NCBI RefSeq assembly: GCF_034039665.1
Contig: NZ_CP120131.1
Span: forward strand, 944,446-1,008,445
Reading direction: 5' to 3'
Source: Mammaliicoccus sp. Dog046
GTDB taxonomy: Bacteria > Bacillota > Bacilli > Staphylococcales > Staphylococcaceae
DNA: 64,000 nucleotides
In this document: positions 8,369-17,695 of the stretch, in pieces
How the letters are laid out: each line of letters opens with the position of its first letter
How positions within the stretch are numbered: the stretch's first letter is position 1
The notes under the pieces: generated by a model
What the model was told of the DNA's origin: nothing
Database searches by the model: none
What the model saw: only the letters and a program-made list of their open reading frames with translations
Program-made: the position numbers and the translations under genes

Positions 8369-10470
8369 AGTAAATGACATAGATGCGATTGAATTAGCAA
8401 GTGGCGTATCATATGTTAAAGGTTTAAATACAAAGGATGAATCATTAGTAAATGGTAATAGGTATAAAGTTATAAAGAAATATAGCCAATCTAGTTTAGA
8501 TTATTTTGTCTTTGAACGGTATGAAGGTGATACAGCAACAGGGGAAATCGTGTTTGCATATAAAGGTACAGAACCGGAAGATATAATGGGGGATGATATA
8601 ACAGATTTGATGTTAGCAGGGAAAAAATCACCAAATCAACTGGAGCATGCACGTAAAGAATATATGAATTTAAAAACTAAGTTAAACGATGCTAATAATA
8701 AATCAGAGAGAGAGTTTTATCGTTTATATGGCGAGGAAACTAAAGATTTTAAAAACAAAAAAATCAAAGTGGTTACAGGTAATTCACTTGGTGGTGCGCA
8801 TGCTCAATATGTTGGTTTGATAGATCCTAATGTTCAAGTTGTTACTACAAATACTGCACCACTTCCAATGTCCATTGTAAAAAATTCACGTTCAAGTGTT
8901 AAAAACATTCGTAATTACCATAGTGAATTTGATGTTCTAACGCAGGTGAATAAAGGTGGATTAATGTATAACACTATCAAAGGGAAGCATATTTATCTTT
9001 CGAATGGATTACCTACCTTTAAATCATTAGTTGAATCACATACTGGATATAAAGTGAAAGTGAAAGCTAAATCAATCATAAATAAAAAAGGTGAGGGCCC
9101 TGAAGTTATACATGAAATATCATTAAAACCTACACCCATTTACACAAGCAAACATGGTCTGAAAATATATGCTGATATGGACGAACATACACCAATTTTT
9201 GTGTGGTCAGGTGATGCGTTAGGTGCCGGTGCTCCTAAAATTAAATTGGACAAATCAAATTTAAGTGAATTAGAATCTTATGTTAATGGTCGCCTAACTA
9301 ATTATGTTGAACAAATTAGCGCTAAGATGAAAGATGTACAACAATCTGTTGATGAGGATCATGATAAGTTTCACGAATATGTTGATAGATCAAAAGATGT
9401 ATTTAACAAAATAACACATTATAAAGAAATAGAAAGTATTATTGACTATTGTACAGGTAGTTTAAAAGGGATAATTAGTCAAAGTGTAAATTCATTGAGT
9501 GCAGATTTAAACAATTTGAAATATGACAAACATATTTCACATCTACCTGGAGCAGAATGGATTATTGATGAAATCAGCAATACTCTACATAATATAGAAG
9601 ATAAATTCAAAGAGTTTATTAATAAAGGTGAAGAACTTATAAGTGGATTAAGAGATATTCGAAACAACCATGTTCAAAAAATATTTATCTCTCCAACATT
9701 TGGATTTATAGATGGCGTAAGGGAAGAGATGCTAGCTCATTTTGCAATTGTGATTCCTAATATAGAAATTGTAAATAAGCAAGTTGGAAATTATGGTAAT
9801 GGTATAAGTGATATATTAACTAAGATGTCTAATATTGATGATAATGTCATGGTAAATCAAGTTTCTATCAACCATTCTGCTACAAAACAAACTCAAGAAA
9901 CGATACAAGATTCACAATATATGCAAGATAAATTAGCAGTAATTGAAAATAATTTAGATTTTGGAATTAAAGTCTTTTCAAAAGTAGTTTCTTATTTAGT
10001 TGTACCTATCACATGGGCAATATCTAAACAAATTGATGGATTTAGATATATCGATTCTAAATTAACAACTGCTGTAGAAAAGCTTGAATGGATTGCAAAA
10101 AAAAATCCCACATGCATCACATGTAGCTGCAGGACTTTCTAGATTTATAACTGTAATGAAAAAAGTAGACAGTGAGTATAATAATTTTCAATCCATACTA
10201 GATAGATTTGATAATATTGATGATGTGATATATGAAATGCGAGATAAAATAGAAAATTTCTTACTAAATAAATCTGTTCTTTCAGAAGTTAGAACGCTAA
10301 GTTCAAGTGCTAAAGGGGATACAGAGATGTTGTTAACTGAGCTCAAAGCTGTCAATTCAACTTTAAATCAGAACAGGGGTAATTCTGTCGATGCATTAGT
10401 GAACAGTACTCAAAATTTAATGAAAAATATTGATTTATTACATGATCAAATTGAAAGAACATCTAGTTAA
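8349..10470 (+). pseudogene. tslA: TslA-like type VII secreted lipase toxin, frameshifted in a poly-A tract
   Basis: Frame one (8349-10142, 597 aa) has an N-terminal alpha/beta-hydrolase lipase domain (residues about 1-260): AYKGTEPED near 70 and nucleophile motif TGNSLGGAH with Ser146; Asp195 and His231 are plausible triad partners. The rest is long and helical without a signal peptide. The frame ends after a run of nine A (10097-10105); removing one A joins it to 10084-10470 and restores IAKKIPHASHVAAGLSRF.., giving about 706 aa. N-terminal lipase plus C-terminal LXG-like helices is the reverse architecture described for S. aureus TslA, and upstream lipoproteins fit its TilA immunity partner. 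No esx/ess gene and no obvious TlaA/TlaB partner is nearby. Could be phase-variable, decayed, or a sequencing error. Confidence 0.68.
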
Positions 10471-10507
10471 TTGATAAAGTCATACATAAAAATAATAACG
10501 GATGTAT

Positions 10508-10545
10508 AGAGGATTCAACATAAAAATTGTTGAATCTTCTTTTTA
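10508..10545 (+). terminator. terminator of the lipase/lipoprotein operon
   Basis: AGAGGATTCAAC pairs with GTTGAATCTTCT around ATAAAAATT, followed by TTTT. Confidence 0.85.
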
Positions 10546-10643
10546 GTTTGTGAAAATGTAAGCAAACTCCTTGAAATCAGTACGCAAAAGTAATATCATA
10601 GATAAATCTGATTAAAATTATAAGATTAAAGGAGTGAAGTTAT

Positions 10644-11816
10644 ATGAAGAAGTATCCTTTAGCAATCTGGATATTAAGTTTAGGCGCATTTGCGATAGGT
10701 ATGACTGAATTTGTAATCATGGGTTTATTACCAAATATTGCGAGAGACTTAAATGTATCAGTATCAGATGCTGGGCAACTTATAACAGGTTATGCACTGA
10801 GTGTTGCAATTGGTGGTCCAATTATTGTATTAGCTACATATAAGTTACCTAGAAAGAATTTATTAATATTATTAATGGCAATTTTTATAATAGGTAATGG
10901 TATAGGTGGAATCGCTCCTAGTTATGGTTTGTTAATGTTGAGTAGAGTTGTTGCTGCTTTAGCACACGGTTCTTTCTTTGGTATTGGATCAATATTAGCT
11001 GCAAGCATGGTTCCACAACATAGAAAAGCAAGTGCAATGGCATTAATGTTTATGGGACTTACGATGAGTAATATTATAGGTGTACCGTTCGGAACATTTA
11101 TAGGACAAATATTCGGATGGAAAATGACATTTATTATTATAAGTGTATTAGGCTTATTAACGTTATTTGGTATTATTAAAGTTGTACCAAATCAACAAGA
11201 GAATCAATCTATTTCTATTAAAAGTGAATTGGTTGTATTGAAAGATATTAAATTATGGTTAACGTTAGGTATTACGTTATTTGGATTTAGTAGTGTGTTT
11301 GCATACTTCACATACATTTCTCAAATATTAACTGAAGTATCTCATATAGATGAAAAATGGATTTCATTTGTGCTAATTCTATTCGGAGTAGGTGTTACAT
11401 TCGGTAATATTATGGGTGGTAAATTAGCAGACTGGAATTTAAACAAATCTCTAAATATTATATTTATCGTGTTCCCGATTTATATATTTATGATGTATTT
11501 CATTCAAAATTATAGCTTACTCATGGTATTTGGTATCTTTATCTTTGGATTATTTGCATTCAGTATGAGTCCATCATTACAGTATAAGAGTATGGTGATT
11601 TCACAAGATGCACCAATGTTAGCAAGTACGATGAATCAATCAGCATTTAATGTAGGTAATGCATTAGGTGCATTTATAGGTGGTATGGTCGTAAGCCAAT
11701 TAGAAGTTAAAGATTTAGCACTAGTTGCACCATTCTTAACGTTGATTGGATTTGTATTCTTAGTATTAGAACGTATAGTTACTAAAAGAAGAGCACAAGC
11801 ACAATTGGCGGAATAA
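10644..11816 (+). CDS. MFS transporter, DHA1 family (AraJ/sugar-efflux-like)
   Basis: A 390-aa, 12-helix major facilitator. The first helix carries FAIGMTEFVIMGLLPNIA and the second ITGYALSVAIGGP, signatures of the AraJ/YdhP/SotB group of drug and sugar exporters; LPRKNLL is the cytoplasmic loop 2-3 motif and GxxxGNxxG-like segments follow in helix 4-5. It exports an unknown small molecule by proton antiport. AAAGGAG precedes the ATG. It is a single gene with a terminator on each side. No regulator is adjacent. Confidence 0.85.
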   Translation: MKKYPLAIWILSLGAFAIGMTEFVIMGLLPNIARDLNVSVSDAGQLITGYALSVAIGGPIIVLATYKLPRKNLLILLMAIFIIGNGIGGIAPSYGLLMLSRVVAALAHGSFFGIGSILAASMVPQHRKASAMALMFMGLTMSNIIGVPFGTFIGQIFGWKMTFIIISVLGLLTLFGIIKVVPNQQENQSISIKSELVVLKDIKLWLTLGITLFGFSSVFAYFTYISQILTEVSHIDEKWISFVLILFGVGVTFGNIMGGKLADWNLNKSLNIIFIVFPIYIFMMYFIQNYSLLMVFGIFIFGLFAFSMSPSLQYKSMVISQDAPMLASTMNQSAFNVGNALGAFIGGMVVSQLEVKDLALVAPFLTLIGFVFLVLERIVTKRRAQAQLAE

Positions 11817-11824
11817 AATGATTT

Positions 11825-11862
11825 AAAGAGGCTAGGACATAAGAAATGTCTCAGCCTCTTTT
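11825..11862 (+). terminator. intrinsic terminator
   Basis: AAAGAGGCT..GGACAT pairs with ATGTCTCAGCCTCTTT; same GAGGCTGAGAC core as the terminator at 112. Confidence 0.85.
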
Positions 11863-11909
11863 ATCATGTGTATGGATATAATGTATAATGAAATGAAGGA
11901 GGCAACTTT

Positions 11910-13319
11910 ATGAAACATTGGATTGAACAACGTGTGCAAGATGCACCAAATAAAATTGCATTTAAATATGGAAATAAAACAATAACATATAAAGCATTGT
12001 ATGAAGATGCACTTCAAGTAGCTGCACATTTACGTCAACATAATATAGAACGTTTAGGTTTATATATACAGAACGAAATCGATCATGTCACATTCATCAT
12101 CGGTGCGTGGTTAGCGCATGTTGAAATTGTTATGATCAATACGAAATTGACTTCAAAAGAAATAACTCATCAACTTAAAAGTGTAGACGTTCAAGTTGTA
12201 TATGCATATAAGCAATTAGAGATTGATCAAGAAGTGAAACTGATTCAGGATATATCAACGCAAACGTATGATGTTAAACAAATGGATATTCAATTGAATA
12301 TGGATGATATAGCGACCATTATGTTTACTTCAGGAACAACTGGTCCAGCAAAAGCAGTACCACAAACATTCTCGAATCATTATCACAGTGCATTAGGTTG
12401 TAAAGAATCTTTAGGTTATGACACGTCAACGCAGTGGTTATCCGTATTACCTATTTATCATATTTCAGGGTTGAGCGTAGTGATTCGAAGTTTAATCGAA
12501 GGGTTTACAGTGATAATAGAACCGAAATTTGATGTAACGCGTGTGATGAACATGATTAAGCAAGAACACATTACGCATATTTCACTCGTACCTCAAACGT
12601 TGAAATGGTTAATGGATGATGAATTAAATCAACCTTATTCATTACAAAAAATACTTCTTGGTGGGGCGAAATTATCTGATGATCTCATCAACCAAGCGTT
12701 AACGTATCAATTACCGATTTATAACTCATTCGGTATGACTGAAACCTGTTCACAATTTGTAACAGCAAGTCCAGAAATGTTAAAACATCAACCGAGAACT
12801 GTAGGAAAAATACCTACTAATGTACAACTCAAAATATTAAACAAAAATGAACAAGGACATGGTGAAGTCGCTGTGTTAGGTAAGAATGTAATGAATGGTT
12901 ATTTAAATATCAATCAAGCAAATGATACATTTGAAGATGGATATTTTAAAACAGGTGATGTTGGATCGATAGATGATGATGGCTATGTATATATATATGA
13001 TAGAAGAAAAGATTTAATTATTAGTGGTGGAGAGAATATCTATCCATTTGAAATTGAAAATATTATTTCAAAACATCCAGACATTATTAATTGTGTGGCA
13101 GTGCCTTTTGAAGATGAAGTTTGGGGACAAGTACCAGTACTTGTATATGAATCTGATGTGACATTGTCAGAAGCGGATTTCCAACCGTTATTAAATGAAT
13201 ATTTAGCGAAATACAAACACCCTAAACATGTTTATAAAATAAATGAAATCCCGAAAACATCAACAGGCAAACTTTCAAGAGTTAAAGTGAAAGCGTGGGT
13301 TGAACATGCCGAACAATGA
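11910..13319 (+). CDS. menE: o-succinylbenzoate-CoA ligase MenE
   Basis: A 469-aa acyl-adenylate ligase. ATP motif MFTSGTTGPAKAVP is near residues 135-150, YNSFGMTET near 271, YFKTGDVG near 347 and the C-terminal catalytic lysine in PKTSTGKLSRVK. It activates o-succinylbenzoate to its CoA ester in menaquinone synthesis. GAAGGAGG precedes the ATG. It overlaps menC by 14 bp, so the two are an operon. This pair marks the return to core genome after the accessory block. Confidence 0.93.
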   Translation: MKHWIEQRVQDAPNKIAFKYGNKTITYKALYEDALQVAAHLRQHNIERLGLYIQNEIDHVTFIIGAWLAHVEIVMINTKLTSKEITHQLKSVDVQVVYAYKQLEIDQEVKLIQDISTQTYDVKQMDIQLNMDDIATIMFTSGTTGPAKAVPQTFSNHYHSALGCKESLGYDTSTQWLSVLPIYHISGLSVVIRSLIEGFTVIIEPKFDVTRVMNMIKQEHITHISLVPQTLKWLMDDELNQPYSLQKILLGGAKLSDDLINQALTYQLPIYNSFGMTETCSQFVTASPEMLKHQPRTVGKIPTNVQLKILNKNEQGHGEVAVLGKNVMNGYLNINQANDTFEDGYFKTGDVGSIDDDGYVYIYDRRKDLIISGGENIYPFEIENIISKHPDIINCVAVPFEDEVWGQVPVLVYESDVTLSEADFQPLLNEYLAKYKHPKHVYKINEIPKTSTGKLSRVKVKAWVEHAEQ

Positions 13320-14310
13320 AATGAAGTCTTTCAGTTTTAAAGCACCATTTCGTATACCTATAAAAACACCTTTAATTGAATTAGAAGAAAGGGAAGTCTT
13401 GATTGTAGAATGGGTCAATCATGATGGACAAAGCTATTATGGAGAATGTAATGCCTTTACTACAGACTGGTATCATTTCGAAACGATAGCTTCAGTAAAG
13501 ACTGAATTAAGCCAATGGTTTCAAAAATATAAACACGCTGAACTAATAGATGAAGTCGAAGCATTCAATATGTTAGAAGATTTGAATGAATTCCCAAATG
13601 CGAGAAGTGTGATGTCTATGATATTCTATCAAATGTTCAATGAATTAGAATCCATTACAATCGCATACGGTGCAACTATTAATCAACAAATAGAACAGTA
13701 TTTCAAACAATATGGAAAACAAATCCCAAGTAGAATTAAATTAAAATGGCATGACCAAATACATTCAGATATCGCATTTTTAGAAAAAGAATATCCGCAT
13801 GTACAAATAGTTATCGATGCAAATGGAATGATAGAAGATAAAGATATCTCACTTCTAAATACATTTAATAATCAAAACTTCATCTATATAGAACAACCAT
13901 TTAAAAATATAGAAAGTTACAAAGCGCATAGATCATCTTTAAAATTGCCAATATTTATAGATGAATCCGCTACAAGTCTTGAACAGATCAAACAATTTCA
14001 ACACGCAGGACTTATAGATGGCGTTGTGATTAAACCTTCACGTGTTGGAGGTATAGATAAAGCATTAGCGATTATTAATTATTGTAAAGAACATCATTTG
14101 AAATATGTAATAGGCGGTATGTACGAGTTTGGTTTAAGTAGTTATTTCACAGCAATGTTAGCACAAGACAGTGACTATCCAAGTGATATCACACCAAGCG
14201 ATTATTACTTTACAGATGATATCGTCGAAGAAGGCTCTACGTTAGAACAAAATAAAATCAAATATCCAATACCTCAAGTAAATCAAAATAAATTGAAAAA
14301 AACAGAGTAA
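13306..14310 (+). CDS. menC: o-succinylbenzoate synthase MenC
   Basis: A 334-aa enolase-superfamily enzyme. YYGECNAFTTDWYH in the N-terminal capping domain, RIKLKW (general-base lysine), VIDANG, YIEQPF, FIDESA and VIKPSRVGG supply the metal-binding Asp/Glu/Asp set and the second lysine. It dehydrates SHCHC to o-succinylbenzoate for menaquinone. The start is uncertain: ATG 13306 (overlapping menE) is listed; ATG 13321 would remove five residues; neither has a strong ribosome site, consistent with translational coupling to menE. Confidence 0.93.
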   Translation: MPNNEMKSFSFKAPFRIPIKTPLIELEEREVLIVEWVNHDGQSYYGECNAFTTDWYHFETIASVKTELSQWFQKYKHAELIDEVEAFNMLEDLNEFPNARSVMSMIFYQMFNELESITIAYGATINQQIEQYFKQYGKQIPSRIKLKWHDQIHSDIAFLEKEYPHVQIVIDANGMIEDKDISLLNTFNNQNFIYIEQPFKNIESYKAHRSSLKLPIFIDESATSLEQIKQFQHAGLIDGVVIKPSRVGGIDKALAIINYCKEHHLKYVIGGMYEFGLSSYFTAMLAQDSDYPSDITPSDYYFTDDIVEEGSTLEQNKIKYPIPQVNQNKLKKTE

Positions 14311-14345
14311 AAGCAATGTCGCTTTTACTCTGTTTTTTTTTTTTA
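14301..14345 (+). terminator. menEC terminator
   Basis: AACAGAGTAAAAGC pairs with GCTTTTACTCTGTT around a short loop, followed by a run of more than ten T. The stem begins inside the last codons of menC. Confidence 0.92.
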
Positions 14346-14368
14346 TTTCTTATCTTTCTTCGGTGGTA
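14343..14368. repeat. left copy of the yidD 3'-end duplication
   Basis: These 26 bp match 17670-17695, the last codons and stop of yidD (minus strand, ..PPKKDQK-stop), at 25 of 26 positions. Here they are not part of a gene. The pair brackets the lactococcin 972 locus exactly, as expected for an integration or duplication scar. Confidence 0.8.
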
Positions 14369-14560
14369 GGAGATTTTATATAGAGATGAATAAATATAAT
14401 AACAAAGTAAGTTTGTAAAAAAATTACATACAAACATTGAATGAAATCGCTTTATTATATATAATATTTATAGAATCTTAAATCTACATAGTTTTTTTGG
14501 ATTCTAATTCAGAAATTATAATATGTGATTTCTGAAAATAATAAACAAAGGATGGTTGAA

Positions 14561-14959
14561 ATGAAAAAGCAATTTGTTTTAGCGTCAGTATTAACTTTGG
14601 GTATTTCAAGTATCGGAATTATGGGAATAGCCAAGGCAGATATCACAAGTATTAATGGTGGTTCTGAAAATGTAGATAATTACAAAGGGTTAGTGCAAAC
14701 AAAAACAGAAGATGCAAGTAATGGAACTACTTTTAGAGCGATATCGCAAGGTAAAGTAAGTGGAGGTTTTTGGATTAGAGGAATTAGGAACAAAACGGTT
14801 GTATCAGACTATAAACATTACAAGAAGCAAGGTAAAGGGACTGCGATAAATGGTAAAGGTTATGTTGGAAATGGTGGTTGGAAAAATCTAGGATATTTTT
14901 CATATGGAAGAGTAACTAAAACTTGGAGTGGTAATAACTCTTACTACGATTATAGATAG
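14561..14959 (+). CDS. lactococcin 972 family bacteriocin precursor
   Basis: A 132-aa secreted precursor. Signal peptide MKKQFVLASVLTLGIS..GIAKA with cleavage probable after Ala26, then a Gly/Trp/Tyr-rich mature part. GGFWIRGI, VSDYKHYKK, GWKNLGYFSYG and the aromatic C-terminus NNSYYDYR follow the pattern of lactococcin 972, a non-modified bacteriocin that binds lipid II and blocks septum formation. ATG 14561 is preceded by AAAGGATGG. The two downstream genes are the usual family partners, which supports the call. Strand composition is very AT-rich compared with menC. Confidence 0.85.
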   Translation: MKKQFVLASVLTLGISSIGIMGIAKADITSINGGSENVDNYKGLVQTKTEDASNGTTFRAISQGKVSGGFWIRGIRNKTVVSDYKHYKKQGKGTAINGKGYVGNGGWKNLGYFSYGRVTKTWSGNNSYYDYR

Positions 14960-14968
14960 TGGAATGAT

Positions 14969-14998
14969 ACCCATTAAGTGTGATGAACTTAATGGGTT
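14969..14998 (+). terminator. stem-loop between bacteriocin and transporter genes (attenuator)
   Basis: ACCCATTAAG pairs perfectly with CTTAATGGGT around TGTGATGAA, then TACTTTTAT. With no long T tract it may only partly stop transcription, keeping more bacteriocin than transporter mRNA. Confidence 0.6.
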
Positions 14999-15021
14999 AC
15001 TTTTATAGAATCGAGGTTATT

Positions 15022-16981
15022 ATGAGGAAAATTATACTTGTATTAGCATTAGTTATTTCAATAATATTGAATTTTATAATAATTGATACTGCTAAATCAT
15101 TATCTTTTTATTATCAAATTGAACATGAAAGTGAAAAAATTCATTTTGCATTTGATGACGAGAAAAAGCATAGTAAGAATGCTTTAGAATATTTCAACTA
15201 TCTTTCACAGAAGTATAAAGTAAGTATTACAAAAGTAACTTATATAAGTGATCAAAAAGTAGTGATTAATACTTCTGATAGGTCCTTAAAAGAGAAAACT
15301 AAAACGGATGGAACATTTGAAATATTTGATAAAAATCTTAATATAAAGGTTTTTAATTTACAGGATTCCAAACTTTCTGAAGTGGGTACTTACTATCTTG
15401 CGGGTAAAGAAAATAATATACAAAAAGTTATTCATCTTATAAATCATAATGTAGGTACTGCTCAATCAGTGGATAATTTAATTGGAACTCAACTTAAAAT
15501 AGATGAGTTTAGTTTAATTCTTTCTATTTTACTTATATGTATATTTTTTACTGTGTTTATACATTATTTACAAAACAAAAAGAGTGAATGTAAACATTTA
15601 TATGATATGGGTTACAATTTTAAAACTTTACTGAATTTTTTGTGTGCAGAAATGAAAATTTATTGGCTAGCATATATTGTGTTGAATTGTACATTGAGTG
15701 CTGTTATATACGTATTGATTTATAAAGATTATGAGATTTTAAATTTGTTATTAGGTACTCTAATTAGTACGTTGATTTTATCATTTTCAACTATTGTTGT
15801 AATGATGCTTTTGATTTTATTGAATTTGAAAGATTTTATTAAAAATAAAAAAAGTAATAATTCCTTTTTAATGATGTATGCTTATATGATTTTAACTATC
15901 ATTGCTGTTGTATTTATTTCATTATCCAATCAAAGTCTGATTAATAATTATGAGAGATATAAATATCATATGAGTTCAATTGAAAACTGGGATATTTCAA
16001 AGAATTTATATAAAACATTAGTGAGTGATCGTGGACAGGTACGAGATGAAAATCTATCAAAACAATTCAGCAATCAATTGAAACTTCTATATAATAGTAA
16101 GCACAATAAAGGATTTATTATTGATGCCGAAAACTTTTACGATGTTGGTCGACTTCCTTTATATAAATTAAATGAAAAAGAAAATGCGGATATAGAACCT
16201 AGTGGGAAAACAATCACAATTGATAAAAATTATCTTAAAATACATAGAATAAATGACTTAAACAATACAAATGTTATAAATCAGTTGGTAATAGATAATG
16301 ATACAGAAAATATATTAGTTCCAATCAAATTCAAGAAGCACAGAGAATCTAAATCTAAATATTATATGGGTAGACAATGACGTTAAATACTTTACTTATG
16401 ATTATGAAATAGGAGATAAAGCTAATAAAATAATAGCGCCAATCGCAATTGTTGAAACCGGAAACACTGATCCATTAAATTTTGAGACTTATTTTTCAAA
16501 TAGATATGCTTTCAAAAGTTATCTTGATGATCCCTATATGACCATTAAAAGTGGGTTGGAAAAGTACAAAGTTGATGGTTATATTTCGAGTGTGATGTCT
16601 GTTTATGATACAAAAGTGGATGAGATAAAGGAATTGAAGTTAAATACTTATAAGTACATAGTTCTATCTTTAATTACAGGTATAACGTTTGTAATTATGA
16701 CGTTTACTTTTATTAGATTATATTTTACTTCTTATCAATATCAGATTTTTATAAAACGAAATTTAGGTTATAGTTATTTTCAAATTCATAAATACATCAT
16801 GGTATTTATATTATTAGTTAATGTGTTAATGGGGATATTAATGTTAACACAATTCAATGTTATTTCTTATTTGATTTTTTTGAGTGTCATTTTAATTGAA
16901 ATGATAGTCACTTTATACTCATTTATAAAATTAAATAAAGAAAATGTAAATCAAGTTTTGAAAGGAAAACGAGATGATTAA
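15022..16981 (+). pseudogene. bacteriocin-associated integral membrane protein, frameshifted
   Basis: The first frame (15022-16380) has an N-terminal membrane segment, a large extracytoplasmic loop and several more helices; it stops just after MGRQ. The next frame carries VDNDVKYFTYDYEIGDK from about 16369 and runs to 16981 with the final membrane helices. One extra G in GGG 16368-16370 explains the break. Restored length (about 652 aa) and helix layout match the family of putative immunity/permease proteins that accompany lactococcin 972 bacteriocins. ATG 15022 has CGAGG upstream. Its stop overlaps the ABC ATPase start. If the frameshift is real, transport or immunity is probably lost. Confidence 0.78.
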
Positions 16982-17588
16982 GCTAAAAAATATTAATAAG
17001 TCATTTGGAAATAAGCAGGTTCTTAAAGACTTTTGTTTTAATGTTGAACAAGGCGATTTTGTTATTATTAAAGGTGCGAGTGGGACGGGGAAGTCCACGT
17101 TGCTAAATATTATAGGTTTGCTTGAAACCCCTGACTCTGGTGAAATTATGTTTAATAATTCTGTTATCAAGAAAGAGAAAGAAAAAGCAATATTGAGGAG
17201 AAACGAAATCGCATATATTTATCAAAATTATGGTTTATTTGAAAACGATTCAATTCTTAAAAATTTAACTTTGCCACTAAATGTTTCGAAAAAAGATTTA
17301 TCCAAAATTGACGAAGTTATGCATAAAGTAGAATTATCAAGTTTAGATTTAAAAACTAAGGTTTATACTTGTAGTGGTGGTGAACAACAACGGATTGCAA
17401 TTGCCAGAGCGATATTAAAAGAACCTAAATTAATTATTGCTGATGAGCCTACTGGAAATTTGGATGAAGAAAATTCTCTCAATATTATTAATATATTTAA
17501 GGAATTAAATCGTAAAGGTATTACGGTTATTATGGCTACACATGAAAAAGCATTCTTTGATATTGGCAATAAAATAATTGCTCTATAG
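16974..17588 (+). CDS. ABC transporter ATP-binding protein, lactococcin 972 group
   Basis: A 204-aa ATPase of the LolD/MacB-like class: Walker A GASGTGKSTLLN (near 36-47), Q-loop IYQNYGLFE, signature CSGGEQQRIAIARA, Walker B LIIADEPTGNLDE and switch ATHE. It would energise the membrane protein encoded just upstream, with which it overlaps by 8 bp, in bacteriocin export or self-protection. It looks intact although its partner is frameshifted. Confidence 0.9.
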   Translation: MIKLKNINKSFGNKQVLKDFCFNVEQGDFVIIKGASGTGKSTLLNIIGLLETPDSGEIMFNNSVIKKEKEKAILRRNEIAYIYQNYGLFENDSILKNLTLPLNVSKKDLSKIDEVMHKVELSSLDLKTKVYTCSGGEQQRIAIARAILKEPKLIIADEPTGNLDEENSLNIINIFKELNRKGITVIMATHEKAFFDIGNKIIAL

Positions 17589-17604
17589 TAATGTAAGATA
17601 AATG

Positions 17605-17648
17605 AAAAAGTAGAAAATCCATTTTATATGTGGATTTTCTACTTTTTA
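17605..17648. terminator. bidirectional terminator between ABC gene and yidD
   Basis: AAAAAGTAGAAAATCCA pairs with TGGATTTTCTACTTTTT; it has T tracts on both strands and separates convergent genes. Confidence 0.9.
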
Positions 17649-17669
17649 TTTTTAATCTAAATATATTTA

Positions 17670-17695
17670 TTATTTCTGATCTTTCTTCGGTGGTA
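17670..17695. repeat. right copy of the yidD 3'-end duplication
   Basis: This is the native 3' end of yidD. It matches 14343-14368 at 25 of 26 bases and marks the right border of the bacteriocin insertion. Confidence 0.8.

Noticed and set aside
10084..10470. Independent 128-codon gene possibly encoding a small TlaA-like partner
   Set aside because: Removing one A from the nine-A tract joins it seamlessly to the lipase frame and it lacks a ribosome site; a fused C-terminus is more likely.
16538..16981. Independent 147-codon membrane gene
   Set aside because: The same frame continues upstream to 16369 without a start or ribosome site, so it is the 3' part of the frameshifted membrane protein.
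14343..17695. Prophage or transposon explanation for the bacteriocin island
   Set aside because: No transposase, integrase or inverted terminal repeats are visible; only the yidD-end duplication is supported.
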